Below are positions 25,017-34,420 of a stretch of DNA of 64,000 nt, piece after piece (position 1 is the stretch's first letter; every line of letters begins with the position of its first letter). A program made the translations under genes and the position numbers. A model generated the notes under the pieces. The model saw only the letters and a program-made list of their open reading frames with translations, searched no databases and was not told the origin of the DNA. Source of the DNA: RYN-230 sp963851025 (lineage in GTDB: Bacteria > Actinomycetota > Actinomycetes > Streptosporangiales > Streptosporangiaceae); contig CAWKOA010000008.1 in NCBI GenBank assembly GCA_963851025.1, positions 62,001-126,000 of the forward strand, given 5' to 3'.

Positions 25017-26804
25017 GTGACAACTAATCAGATCCTGATCGGCGTCGGCCTCATTCTCGTGCTTGCGGTCGGCTCCCAGGTCCTGGCGAGCAGGCTGCGC
25101 ATCCCGGCGATCATCGTGCTGCTGCCGGCGGGTTTCATCGCGGGGGCCCTGACCACCGACGTCAATCCGGACAAGCTGCTCGGGCCCGCGTTCGAGCCGC
25201 TGGTGTCCCTGTCCGTGGCGGTCATCCTCTATGACGCGGGCCTCGGTCTCGACCTGCGCAAGCTCAGGGGCCACATCCGCAGGACAGTCATCCGCCTGAT
25301 CATCCTGGGCGTGCTGATCACCTGGGTGCTCGCCGCAGCCGCCGCCGCGCCCCTGCTCGGCATGTCGCGCGGCGCGGCGGTGATGCTCGGCATCATCCTG
25401 GTCGTCTCGGGACCGACGGTCGTCGGCCCGCTGCTGCGTTTCGTCCGGCCAGCGGACCGGCTGCAGCAGGTCCTGATCTGGGAAGGGTCACTGATCGACC
25501 CGGTCGGCGGCATCCTCGGTGCGCTGGTCTTCCATGCCGTCATCTCCAGCACCCACAGGGGGCTGGGCAGCCAGCTGGGGCAGTTTGCGGTCAGCATCGC
25601 TGTCGGGCTGGCCGGGGGCGTCGCCGGGACCGCGGTGCTCTGGCTGCTGCTGCGCACGCTCCGGCTCGGTGAGCTGCTCGGCACCACGGTGCAGCTCGCC
25701 GTGGTGATCGGGGTGGCCGCCGGGTGCGACGTGGCCCGGGCGGACACCGGGCTCATCGCGGCCATCTTCATGGGGCTCGCCCTGGCTAATCAGCGGGGCT
25801 TCGACCTGCCGGCCCGCCAGCCGTTCTTCGAGACGCTGGTGCAGCTGATCATCGGCGTCCTGTTCATTTCCATCTCGGCCACCGTGACCCCGCAGTCGCT
25901 GCGCCATCTGATCCTGCCCACACTCGGCCTGACCGCCGTGCTGGTCATCGTGGCCCGCCCCGTCGCCGCGTTCGCGTCCACGCTCCGGACGGACCTGGGG
26001 ATGGGTGAGCGGGCGTTCATCGGCTGGATGGCCCCGCGCGGGATCGTCGCCGCCGCCACCGCCTCCACGTTCACGGCGGGCCTGGTGGCCAAGGGCATCG
26101 GGGGCGCCGCCAGGATCCTCCCGGTCACGTTCCTGGTGATCGTGGCGACGGTCACCCTGTACGGCCTGACCGCGGCGCCGGTCGCGCGGCGGCTGCGCGT
26201 CACGCGCCCGGCGCGCACCCGCCCGCTGCTGGTCGGCGGCGGCCGCTGGGTCATCGACCTCGGCCAGGCGCTGCGGTCCGCGGGCCTGGAGGTGCTGATG
26301 TGGGCGGGCCCGGACCAGCAGCGGGAGCAGGTACGGCAGGCCGGGCTCGCGCTGGCCCCCGGTGAGCTGCTCGCGGCCGCCACCGGCCGCGGCGCCCGGC
26401 TCGAGGACATCACGGCCGTGCTGCTGCTCACGGACGAGGACGACTTCAACGCGCTCGCGTCGGTACTGCTGGCCGGCAGCGTCGAGGGCCACGTCTACCG
26501 GCTCGCACCGCCGCTGCGCAGCCACGGGGTCGTCGCTCCGTACACCGGCGGGGAGATCCTGTTCGGTGCGGCCATGACCAGGGAAGCGTTCAGCGGCCGG
26601 TATCACGACGGGGCCCGGATCGTCGCGCAGCCGGCCAGCGGCGTGCTCCCCGCCGGGCACGACCTGCTGTTCCTGGTGCGCGCGGATGGCCAGCTGGCCC
26701 CGGTCACGCGGACCGGCAGGCCGGCGCCGGAGGCCGGCGACACGACCATCTCGCTGGGACCGGTGCCGGTCGCACAGCACGCGGACGGGCTGGGGCGGCC
26801 ATGA
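25017..26804 (+). CDS. CPA-type cation/proton antiporter with C-terminal RCK-like domain
   Basis: A 595-residue protein. Residues about 5-395 form a 12-13 helix CPA1/NhaP-type transporter: LRIPAIIVLLPAGFIAG, VAVILYDAGLGLDLRKL, SGPTVVGPLL, WEGSLIDPVGGILGAL with the ion-binding Asp, and GWMAPRGIVAAATAS. Residues about 400-595 are soluble; LLVGGGRWVIDLGQALRSAG resembles the nucleotide-binding fold of RCK/TrkA domains that gate potassium or sodium antiporters. GTG 25017 is chosen because GGAGG and GGAG lie just upstream. Role: export of Na+ or K+ in exchange for protons, for pH and ion homeostasis. It ends 3 bases before the convergent GMC gene. Confidence 0.88.
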   Translation: MTTNQILIGVGLILVLAVGSQVLASRLRIPAIIVLLPAGFIAGALTTDVNPDKLLGPAFEPLVSLSVAVILYDAGLGLDLRKLRGHIRRTVIRLIILGVLITWVLAAAAAAPLLGMSRGAAVMLGIILVVSGPTVVGPLLRFVRPADRLQQVLIWEGSLIDPVGGILGALVFHAVISSTHRGLGSQLGQFAVSIAVGLAGGVAGTAVLWLLLRTLRLGELLGTTVQLAVVIGVAAGCDVARADTGLIAAIFMGLALANQRGFDLPARQPFFETLVQLIIGVLFISISATVTPQSLRHLILPTLGLTAVLVIVARPVAAFASTLRTDLGMGERAFIGWMAPRGIVAAATASTFTAGLVAKGIGGAARILPVTFLVIVATVTLYGLTAAPVARRLRVTRPARTRPLLVGGGRWVIDLGQALRSAGLEVLMWAGPDQQREQVRQAGLALAPGELLAAATGRGARLEDITAVLLLTDEDDFNALASVLLAGSVEGHVYRLAPPLRSHGVVAPYTGGEILFGAAMTREAFSGRYHDGARIVAQPASGVLPAGHDLLFLVRADGQLAPVTRTGRPAPEAGDTTISLGPVPVAQHADGLGRP

Positions 26805-26807
26805 CTT

Positions 26808-29261
26808 TCAGGCGTGGCTGCGATCGGGCCCGTAGACGTCCCAGAGCTGGCCGGCGAAGAAGCGGCCGAAGCGCTCCAGCCCGTCGGCGCAGTGCGGCCC
26901 CTCGACCCGGAGGGTGGCCAGCTGGCGCACGAAGTCGGTGATGTGCAGGTGCAGGGTGCCGGCCGCGAGGATGCGGGCCTGGTCGTCCTCCTCCGGGGCC
27001 ACATGCCCGGCCAGCAGCCGGAAGTACAGGGTCGAGGTGTCCGGCCAGATCCGGGTCAGCGCGCCGTGCCACACGTTCTTCCAGCCGATGAGGGTGCGGG
27101 GCTGGCCCACGGCGCCTTCGAAGTGCAGCCGGTACCACATCAGGCGGCGGTCCGGATCCCCGGTGGGCGCGAACAAGTTGAACCAGCCCCGCTGGATCTG
27201 ACGCCGGCCCCCGATACTTGCGGCATCGATCCATCCCTCAGCCCGGGCGGAGTGCTCGGGCTCATCCAGGAAACGCTCCAGGTCGTCGGCGGTAATCGTG
27301 AGCCGGAAAGCCAGCGGCTCCTGTGGCAGCCGCTCCACCGCAGCCGGGCCGCTGTTGCTCGCGCCCGGGTAGCACGTCCCGCTCATTTCCTCGGTGAACG
27401 ACAGCGACGTGCGGTCCAGACGGCACCCGGCCGCATCGAGCCCCGCCCCGGCCGCATCGCGGCCCGGCCCGGCCGGGGCCGAGCCGGCCCGCACCAGATC
27501 CGCTCCCCCCACGACCGTGGCGGGCGGCTTCTCCAGCAGCCTGGTGCACATCCGGTCGGCCAGCGCGGCAATGGTCAGCGACGGGTTGGGGCCGACCGGC
27601 CCGGGCATGGCCGCCCCGTCGGCGATGTAGAGGCCCGGGTAGCCGAACACCTCACCGAACGGGTCGCACACCCCCACGCCAGGGTCGCGGCCCATCGGGG
27701 CGCCGCCGACCGGGTGCGCGGTGATGATCCGCTTGCTCAGCCACATGGGGTTGTTCACGCAGCGTGCGCCGAGCACGGCCCCGACCCGGCGCATGGTCGC
27801 CAGTACCCGGTCGAAGTACGCCTCGCTGCTGGCCGCCGTCCAGGCCAGATCCAGCCGGCCGTCGCGCAGCCGCAGCACGCCGTCCGGGACGTCCCGGCCC
27901 ATGCCGAGCAGCGGCAGCGAGCCCACCGAGAGCGAGTCCGTGCCGATCAGGTCGGAGATCTCCCCCGACAGGCTGGAGTCGGGCGCCCGCGCCACCATGG
28001 CGTGGCAGCGCTGGAACACGAATTGCGCCAGCCGCCGCGCGTCCCCGGGCATGTCCGCCGCCTCGACCAGCCAGTCGACGAACGCCGGGTACCCGCCGTC
28101 CTCGAGGTAGGCGCCGCGTCCCGGGCCCGCCGGGTCGTCGTGCTGGTCGCTCAGCCGGATCGCGCTGGTGATGACGGGCCCGCGGCTGGCGTCGAGCGGC
28201 CTGGTCCGGCTGCGGTCCCGGGCGTGCAGCAGGAAGCTCAGCACGTCCCCGTTGCCGCTGAACCGGGTGCCCAGGGCGGCGCTCAGGCCGGGGAAGCTCG
28301 GGCGGTTGCGCAGCAGCAGGTGCGACGTGCCGAAGGCCCCCGCGGCCAGGATCAGCCGGTCGCACACGATGGTCCCGGACAGGCGGGCCGCGCCCGGGGG
28401 GCTGTCCTGGCCCGCCGGACCCTGGACCGGGTGCTGGATGTAGTCCACCTCGTAGCCGCTGGCCGGCCGCGGCCGGATGGCCCGGACCTCGTGGCCGGTG
28501 CGCAGGTCAGCGCCGTGGTGCCGGGCCGCGGACAGGTAGTTGTAGTCGAGGCTGTTCTTGGCCCCGATGTTGCAGCCGATGTCGCACTCGCCGCACAGGC
28601 GGCAGGTGGTGCGCTGGCGTCCGTGCAGGTTGCCGTAGTCCGGGTCCACGATCGGCAGCCCGGGTCCGGGCGCGGCCCCGGGGGCCGGCGCGAAGCTGAC
28701 CGCGAGCGGGGGCAACTGCCAGGGCAGGCCGAGTTCCGCCGCGGCGTCCTGCATGGCCCGCGTCTTGGGCGTCGCCGCGTACGGGGCCACGTCCAGCGGG
28801 TAGGGCGTGGCGCCGAGCATCCGCTCGACCTCGTCGTAGTGCGGGTCGAGGTCGGCCCGGGTGACCGGCCAGGATTCGTAACCGCCCTGCGGAAGCGGGT
28901 CGTCCTGGACGAACCAGTGCTCGTCCTTGCGGAGCATCACGTTGGCGTAGATGAGGGAACCGCCGCCCAGCCCGCTCGACACGACGGAGTCACAGCCCGT
29001 GAAGCGCCAGACGTCGAACATCCCGTAGAGCCCGGCACCCGGGTCCCAGAACGCCCGGCTCATCTCGGCGGGCGTCCGGGGGAAGCTGTCCGGCGGGTAC
29101 GCCCGCCCGCGCTCGAGCAGGATGACCGACAGGCCCGCCTGGGCCAGCCGGTAGGCCGCGACCGCGCCGCCGAAGCCCGACCCGATCACCACCGCGTCCG
29201 CCTGCTCGGCCCCCGCGGCCGGGCCCCCGGTCCCCGCGCCCCCTGGCCCCGCGCTGCTCAT
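26808..29261 (-). CDS. GMC-family oxidoreductase (cholesterol oxidase-like) with extra C-terminal domain
   Basis: An 817-residue flavoprotein. The FAD site is AVVIGSGFGGAVAAYRLA; FTGCDSVVSSGLGGGSLIYANV follows. A cysteine cluster CRLCGECDIGC (CX2CX2CX3C spacing) precedes GAKNSLDYNYL. The active-site His is in TAHPVGGAPMG and the GMC signature is GPNPSLTIAALADR. Residues about 600-817 form an additional domain (EEMSGTCYPG, LRLTITADDLERFL-like, GWKNVWHGALTRIWPDT) with no known catalytic motif. It starts one base after the stop of the alpha/beta hydrolase gene, so the two are translationally coupled. In some bacteria I recall such domains being fused in a single polypeptide, which supports joint function on a sterol or lipid substrate. 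Confidence 0.88.
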   Translation of the reverse strand: MSSAGPGGAGTGGPAAGAEQADAVVIGSGFGGAVAAYRLAQAGLSVILLERGRAYPPDSFPRTPAEMSRAFWDPGAGLYGMFDVWRFTGCDSVVSSGLGGGSLIYANVMLRKDEHWFVQDDPLPQGGYESWPVTRADLDPHYDEVERMLGATPYPLDVAPYAATPKTRAMQDAAAELGLPWQLPPLAVSFAPAPGAAPGPGLPIVDPDYGNLHGRQRTTCRLCGECDIGCNIGAKNSLDYNYLSAARHHGADLRTGHEVRAIRPRPASGYEVDYIQHPVQGPAGQDSPPGAARLSGTIVCDRLILAAGAFGTSHLLLRNRPSFPGLSAALGTRFSGNGDVLSFLLHARDRSRTRPLDASRGPVITSAIRLSDQHDDPAGPGRGAYLEDGGYPAFVDWLVEAADMPGDARRLAQFVFQRCHAMVARAPDSSLSGEISDLIGTDSLSVGSLPLLGMGRDVPDGVLRLRDGRLDLAWTAASSEAYFDRVLATMRRVGAVLGARCVNNPMWLSKRIITAHPVGGAPMGRDPGVGVCDPFGEVFGYPGLYIADGAAMPGPVGPNPSLTIAALADRMCTRLLEKPPATVVGGADLVRAGSAPAGPGRDAAGAGLDAAGCRLDRTSLSFTEEMSGTCYPGASNSGPAAVERLPQEPLAFRLTITADDLERFLDEPEHSARAEGWIDAASIGGRRQIQRGWFNLFAPTGDPDRRLMWYRLHFEGAVGQPRTLIGWKNVWHGALTRIWPDTSTLYFRLLAGHVAPEEDDQARILAAGTLHLHITDFVRQLATLRVEGPHCADGLERFGRFFAGQLWDVYGPDRSHA

Positions 29262-29262
29262 G

Positions 29263-30357
29263 TCAGGCCGCCTGGCGCTTCAGGAACTCGCAGATCCGCG
29301 GGAACACGTCGGCGTGGGCATCCTTGCCCACGATCGGGTCCACGTGCCCGTAACCGGGGAGGATCTCGAGCTCGGCCCGGCCGGGCGCGATGCCGGTGAG
29401 CACCCGGTGGCAGACGATGTTCGAGTCGGTGAAGACGCGGTTGCGGTCGCCGGTCAGGAGCAGGATCGGCGTCGTGACCTCGGCCGCCCGGGCCAGGTAA
29501 TCGTCGGGCAGGTCACGGTACCGGTCATCGCCGGGATCACACTTCACCGCGTGCCCGGCCTGCACCATCTTGCTGACGTGCCGGTAGTAGTACGTCCCGC
29601 CCGCGCCGCACAGGTCGCCCATCCGCTCATGGGTGGCAGGCAGCAGGTTCGCGTGCTCGTACATGGCCGGGTGGCCGCTGCCCCACATGAAGCTGAGCAT
29701 GTGGCACGCGCTCACGTCGCATTCGCGGTGCGCCAGGTCCACCAGCCGCGCGAGCACCCAGCTGCGGGTCAGCGGCGGGCTGCCCGCGAACGCGGGGTCC
29801 AGCGACTCGATGCCGGCCAGGTATTCCAGCAGCGGCGGGCCGTAGCGGAGCTTGGTCCGGGACCAGGCCGGCACCCGCGGGGTGAGCGCGACACTGTTGC
29901 AGGTCACGCTGGCCAGGCCGGGGAGCTGGCCGGCGAACAGGCTCATCATGAGCGACAGCGAGCCGAGGCAGTGCGCCACGACGTGCACCCGGCGGTCCCC
30001 GACGTGCCGGCGCAGCTCGCGCAGCGCGGCGGGATGGTCCTGCCCGGCGATGTCGTCCAGCGTGTAGCGGTGCGTCTCGCCGTCGTAGGGGAACCGGTTG
30101 CTCATCCGGAAGTCGACGGCCCAGACGTCGGTGAACCCGGTGTCCAGCAGGTGGCTGGCCAGGTTGCGGTGCTCGGGCATGATGAACAGGTCGCTGGACG
30201 ACGTCAGGCCGTGGACCAGCAGGACCACATCGTCGCAGTCGGCCCGGCGGAACCGGGTCAGGTTGAGCCCGAGGCCGTCGGCGGTCGAGAACGGATGCAC
30301 GGACACCTCGGCATCCTTCACCCCGTCGAGCGTGTACCGCGGGATACGGATCGTCAT
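29263..30357 (-). CDS. Alpha/beta hydrolase with cysteine at the nucleophile position
   Basis: A 364-residue alpha/beta-hydrolase fold protein. VVLLVHGLTSSSDLF gives the oxyanion-hole HG. The nucleophile elbow reads VVAHCLGSL, with Cys where Ser is usual. LLLTGDRNRVFTDSN offers the acid and PGYGHVDPIVG the His. It is also marked by WAVDFRMSNRFPYD near residue 80. ATG 30357 is preceded by GGGGAG five bases upstream; a longer open frame is rejected. The stop is one base before the GMC oxidoreductase start, so the pair forms an operon. Substrate unknown; a lipid ester or thioester is a guess from the partner. Confidence 0.85.
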   Translation of the reverse strand: MTIRIPRYTLDGVKDAEVSVHPFSTADGLGLNLTRFRRADCDDVVLLVHGLTSSSDLFIMPEHRNLASHLLDTGFTDVWAVDFRMSNRFPYDGETHRYTLDDIAGQDHPAALRELRRHVGDRRVHVVAHCLGSLSLMMSLFAGQLPGLASVTCNSVALTPRVPAWSRTKLRYGPPLLEYLAGIESLDPAFAGSPPLTRSWVLARLVDLAHRECDVSACHMLSFMWGSGHPAMYEHANLLPATHERMGDLCGAGGTYYYRHVSKMVQAGHAVKCDPGDDRYRDLPDDYLARAAEVTTPILLLTGDRNRVFTDSNIVCHRVLTGIAPGRAELEILPGYGHVDPIVGKDAHADVFPRICEFLKRQAA

Positions 30358-30556
30358 CTGCGCTCCCCTGTGGGACCCGCTAGTGCTGCTGTGTCCCACA
30401 GTGATGCCTCCGGCGGACCCCGCGCATCGTGGTAAACCCTGACTCACCAGCGCATCACGGTAACCTCACGCTGCGTAACCACGAAGCCGCCGCCAGATCG
30501 CCGCGGCCCCGCGGCTAGACCGCCGCGGCCCGCCGGCAGACCGCCACCACAGCGCG

Positions 30557-33494
30557 CTACAGCGTGTCGCCGAGCGCTTTCAGCAGGCCGGTCCGCGACG
30601 TGACGCCAAGCTTGGCGAAGACATGGGACAGGTGCGTTTCCACAGTCCGGATGCTGACGAAGAGCGTCCCGGCGATCTGCTGGTTCGTGCAGCCGTCGCG
30701 GACCAGCGAGACCACCTCGAGTTCCCGCTGGGTGAGGCCGTGCGGGCCGGCCGACCCGGCCGCCCGCGGCCGTCCTGGGCACCCGGACGCCCAGCTTGCG
30801 CTGCTCACGCACGGCGGCCGCGTGCAGGGTCCGGGCCCCGCACCCGGCGAACACCCGCGCCGCCGCGGCCAGCTCGGCCCGGGCCTGGCCGTCATCACCC
30901 GCCGCCGCGTACGCCTGCCCGGCGGTCAGCCAGGCCCGGCCCGCGTCAATGTCCAGGCCGGCGCCGGTCAGGGACTGTGCCGCCTGGCCCGCCTGCACGG
31001 CCGCCTCCCGGGGCTGCGTGGCCAGCATCGCGTGCGCGCGGGCCAGCGCGGCGCTGGCCTCCTGGCCGGGCCGGGCGACCCGGGCCGCGTGATCGGCCCA
31101 CCGGCGGGCGTCGCCCTGGTGACCCGCCCCGGCCTGCACGCCGGCCATCACCTCGCAGGCCGCCAGCAGGCTGCGCTGATCGAGCATGGGCCGCCGCAGG
31201 TTGTTGCACGCCTGCATCATGGTGTCCCGGCCGGCCTCCCGCCGCCCCGCGTTGATCAGGGCTACCGCGAGCGCGTACTGCGCCTGGGCGCCGGACCACT
31301 CCCCGTTGCCCTTGCCGGTGCGGGCCGCCTCCTCGCCGAGCCGGATGGCGGCCTGATCCTCACCGGACCAGCTGACCGCGAGGCACTGCTGGGTGAGCGC
31401 GAACACGAGCTGGTGGCCGGAGCCGAGCAGCCGGGCCACCTCGGCGGCCTCCTCCGCGGCGGCGGCGGCCTCCGCCAGCCGGCCGAACAGCGTCAGCACC
31501 CGGGCCTGCCCGGCCAGCAGGTTGCTGATGATGTAGCCCTGCCCGGTGGCGCGGGCGATGCCGACGGCGCGCTCGAAGTGAGCCAGCGCGCTGGCGTCCC
31601 GGCCCATCATGGTCTCGGTCCAGCACAGCCAGGCCACCGCGTCCAGCCACTCGGCCAGGTGGTCATCTGGTGCGGCGGCCATGAGCTCGCCGGCCGTCTC
31701 GATGAAGCGGGCCGCGTCGGCCACCTGGCCCAGGGCGTAGGCGGGCAGCGGCCGCAGCGCCGCGATGGCCACCGCGACACTGGGCTCGTGGGCGTCCACG
31801 TTCTCCGGGATGAGGTCCAGTACCGCCTGCGCGGCGCGGACGTCCCCGCGCATCAGGCTCTCGGCCACCAGCCTGGTCCGCAGCGGCACGGCCGTCGCCG
31901 ACTGCGGGTCGGGGATCCGGCGCAGCTCGTCGAGCAGCACCGCCCGGGCCTCCTGGGGCCGGTCGAGCTGGCGCTCCATCAGGGCACAGAACCGGGCCGC
32001 CTTCGCCCGCCGGGCGTGGTCACCCAGCGGCAGCCGCCGCAGCACCTCGCGTGCCGTGTCACGGCCCTCGGCCAGCTGGCCGCTGACCGCGCGGAGCCCG
32101 GCCACCTCCAGCAGCAGCTCGACCTGGCGCCCGGGCCCGGCGGTCTCGGCGGGCGTGATGGCCAGCGCCGCCTCCAGCCAGTGCGCGGCCGTGGCGGGGG
32201 CCTGCGCGGCCACCTCACGGGCCGCCTCGAGCAGGGTGCCGGCCGCGGCCTGGTCACCGAAGGACGCGGACCGCTCCACGTGGTGCGCCCGCAGCGCCGC
32301 GGGGGCGGCCACCACGGCCAGGTGCGCGGCGATCCGGCCGTGCGCGCCGAGCCGCCAGCCCGCCGCCGCGCAGTCGTAGGCCGCCCGCCGCACCAGCGGG
32401 TGCCGGAACCGCAGCCGCCCCGGTGACGCGGGCCGGACGATGTCCCGGACCGCCATCTCGTTCAGCGCGGCCAGCGCCTCGTCCTCACTGACCTCGGCGG
32501 CCACCGCGGCCAGGGCCGGCTCGAACTCGTCCGCGGCCACCGCCGCCGCCTGCGCCACCCGCAGCGCGGCCGGGGACAGGCCCTCCAGCTCGAGCTGGAG
32601 CGCCGCCCGCACCGCGGGCGGCAGCTCAGTGCCGCCGGCGTCATCCGTGGCCAGCGGTGCGTGCTGCCCCATCCGGGCCAGCGCCTCCAGGTAGAACGGG
32701 TTGCCCCCGCTGGCCTGGTGCAGGGCCTGGCAGCGCGGCCGGCTCAGGCCCGGGCCCAGCAGCTCCTGGGTCTCGGCCAGCGTCAGCGGCCCGACCGTCA
32801 CCTGACGGCCGTGGGCGGTGGCCGAGGCGAGCAGCGCGGCCAGCCGCGCCGACGCCTGCGCCGGGCGGTAGGCGATCGCCACCAGCACCCGGCCCCGGGG
32901 CGGGTGCCGGACCAGGTGATCCAGCAGCTCGATGGACGCGTTATCGGCCCAGTGCACGTCGTCGAGGATCAGCACCAGCCCGCGCGGGCCGGCCAGATGG
33001 TCCAGCAGGCGCCGCATGGCGCGGTAGATCCGGTACCGGCCGGTCAGGTCGCGGGCGGGACCGGGCCCGGCTGGCCCGTCCAGGCCCGGCGCCGCGGCCC
33101 GCAGTGACGGCAGGACGCTGGCCAGCAGCCCGCACGTGTCCGCGCCCAGCTGCGTGGCCAGCCCGGGCAGGGCCGCCTCCACCTGGTCGTCGAGGGCGTC
33201 GACCACGACCCCGAACGGCATCTCCTGCTCGAACTCGGCGGCCCGGCCCCACAGGGTGACCAGGCCCCGCCGTCCCGCGTCCGCGGCCAGCTCGCCGAGC
33301 AGCCGCGTCTTGCCCGCGCCCGGGTCACCGACCAGGCCCAGGAAGAAGCGGGACCCGTCGCCCGATGCGTCGAGCGCCTCCCCGAACGCGCGCAGCGCGT
33401 CGCGCCGCCCCACTAACGGGGCGGCGCCAGGCGGGGAACCCTGGGCGAATGCGTTACCTCGCGCCCCGGCTGGCCGGTCCGCGCCACCGTCCAT
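30557..33494 (-). CDS. LAL-type LuxR family regulator, frame interrupted
   Basis: Large ATP-binding LuxR regulator of about 978 residues. The N-terminal AAA_16 ATPase has LVGRRDALRAF, Walker A GDPGAGKTRLL and Walker B LILDDVHWAD. A long TPR-like alpha-helical region follows, and the C-terminal LuxR HTH is LTQRELEVVSLVRDG and SIRTVETHLSHVFAKL. The HTH is one frame off from the rest; removing one base from the GGG at 30777-30779 joins GVRVPGRPRAAG to the HTH. As read, the ATPase frame runs on to 30444 in nonsense. ATG 33494 has GGAG seven bases upstream and gives a natural start. It is divergent from the second GAP-family gene. Confidence 0.87.
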
Positions 33495-33744
33495 CCCTGC
33501 GCTCCACAGCGCCACGCGCTCACATCCGGTGACCGCGTAAGGCGCTGAAGTTCTACGGACTGTATGCCACTCTACCGAGCTGGGCTGGCCCGGCAGGTGC
33601 ACATACCGGCAGTAACGGCCCACAGCCGGGCCCGGCCGCCCGGCACCGGGTGAGCGCCGCTCACCCCGCACGGGTGAGGCAGCGGGCCAGCCCGCCAGGC
33701 AGGGTCAGGTGCAGGGGTGCTGTCCATGATGAGAGCCGTGCCGG

Positions 33745-34389
33745 GTGGTTGCTGACCTGCTCCTCATCGGCCTGGGCATCGCCCTTGAGCCCTTCCCGCT
33801 CATCGCGTTCCTGCTGATCCTGAGCTCCGAGAACGGCACCAGGAAAGGCCTGGCCTTCGTCCTGGGCTGGCTGGCCTGCCTGGTCGTGGTGATCGGCGGG
33901 GTGGTCCTGATCACCGGGGGCCAGCCGCCCGCGCCGGCCACGGCACCGTCGACCGCGGTCACGGCCCTCAAGCTGGCCCTGGGCGTCGTGCTGATCCTCT
34001 ACGCCCTCCGGCAGTGGCGGCGCATGGGCCGCCCCCGCAAGACCCCGGCCTGGATGGGCCGGCTGGACCAGCTCTCAGGGTGGACCGCGGCCGGGCTGGC
34101 CGCCTTCCTCCAGCCGTGGACGCTCGTCGCGGCCGGCGCGGCGACGGTCAGCCAGGCCAAGGTCTCGGGCTTCGCGGAGTACCTGATCCTGCTGCTGTTC
34201 TGCCTGCTGGCCACCTCGACCTTCCTGTACCTGGAGCTGATGGCAGCCTTCCGGCCGGCCGCCGCCGCGGCCCGCGTCACGACGCTGCGGACCTGGCTGG
34301 ACACCCATCAGGACCAGGTGATCATCATCATCTGCCTGCTGCTGGGGTTCTGGCTGGCCGGCAAGAGCCTGTACCTGCTCGTCTCATGA
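33745..34389 (+). CDS. GAP family membrane protein (SfLAP-type), second copy
   Basis: A 214-residue integral membrane protein of the same GAP/SfLAP family as the gene at 16404. The helices start with LLLIGLGIALEPFPLIAFLL, then AFVLGWLACLVVVIGGVVLI. A cytoplasmic RRMGRPRKTPAWMGRLD loop follows, and the protein ends IICLLLGFWLAGKSLYLLVS. GTG 33745 is the only sensible start in frame. The ClC gene begins 31 bases after its stop, so they likely share a transcript. The upstream neighbour is the divergent LAL regulator. Confidence 0.78.
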   Translation: MVADLLLIGLGIALEPFPLIAFLLILSSENGTRKGLAFVLGWLACLVVVIGGVVLITGGQPPAPATAPSTAVTALKLALGVVLILYALRQWRRMGRPRKTPAWMGRLDQLSGWTAAGLAAFLQPWTLVAAGAATVSQAKVSGFAEYLILLLFCLLATSTFLYLELMAAFRPAAAAARVTTLRTWLDTHQDQVIIIICLLLGFWLAGKSLYLLVS

Positions 34390-34420
34390 CCAGCGATCAA
34401 GCCGTTGAGGAGGAGATGCG

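Noticed and set aside
26814..29399. 861-codon plus-strand open frame over the GMC oxidase
   Set aside because: Composition is dominated by Arg, Gly, Ala, Pro, Val and Gln. The opposite strand carries complete FAD and GMC motifs.
30444..30556. C-terminal extension of the LAL regulator frame to 30444
   Set aside because: After the frame break near 30778 this frame is nonsense. The real LuxR HTH ends at 30557 in the other frame.
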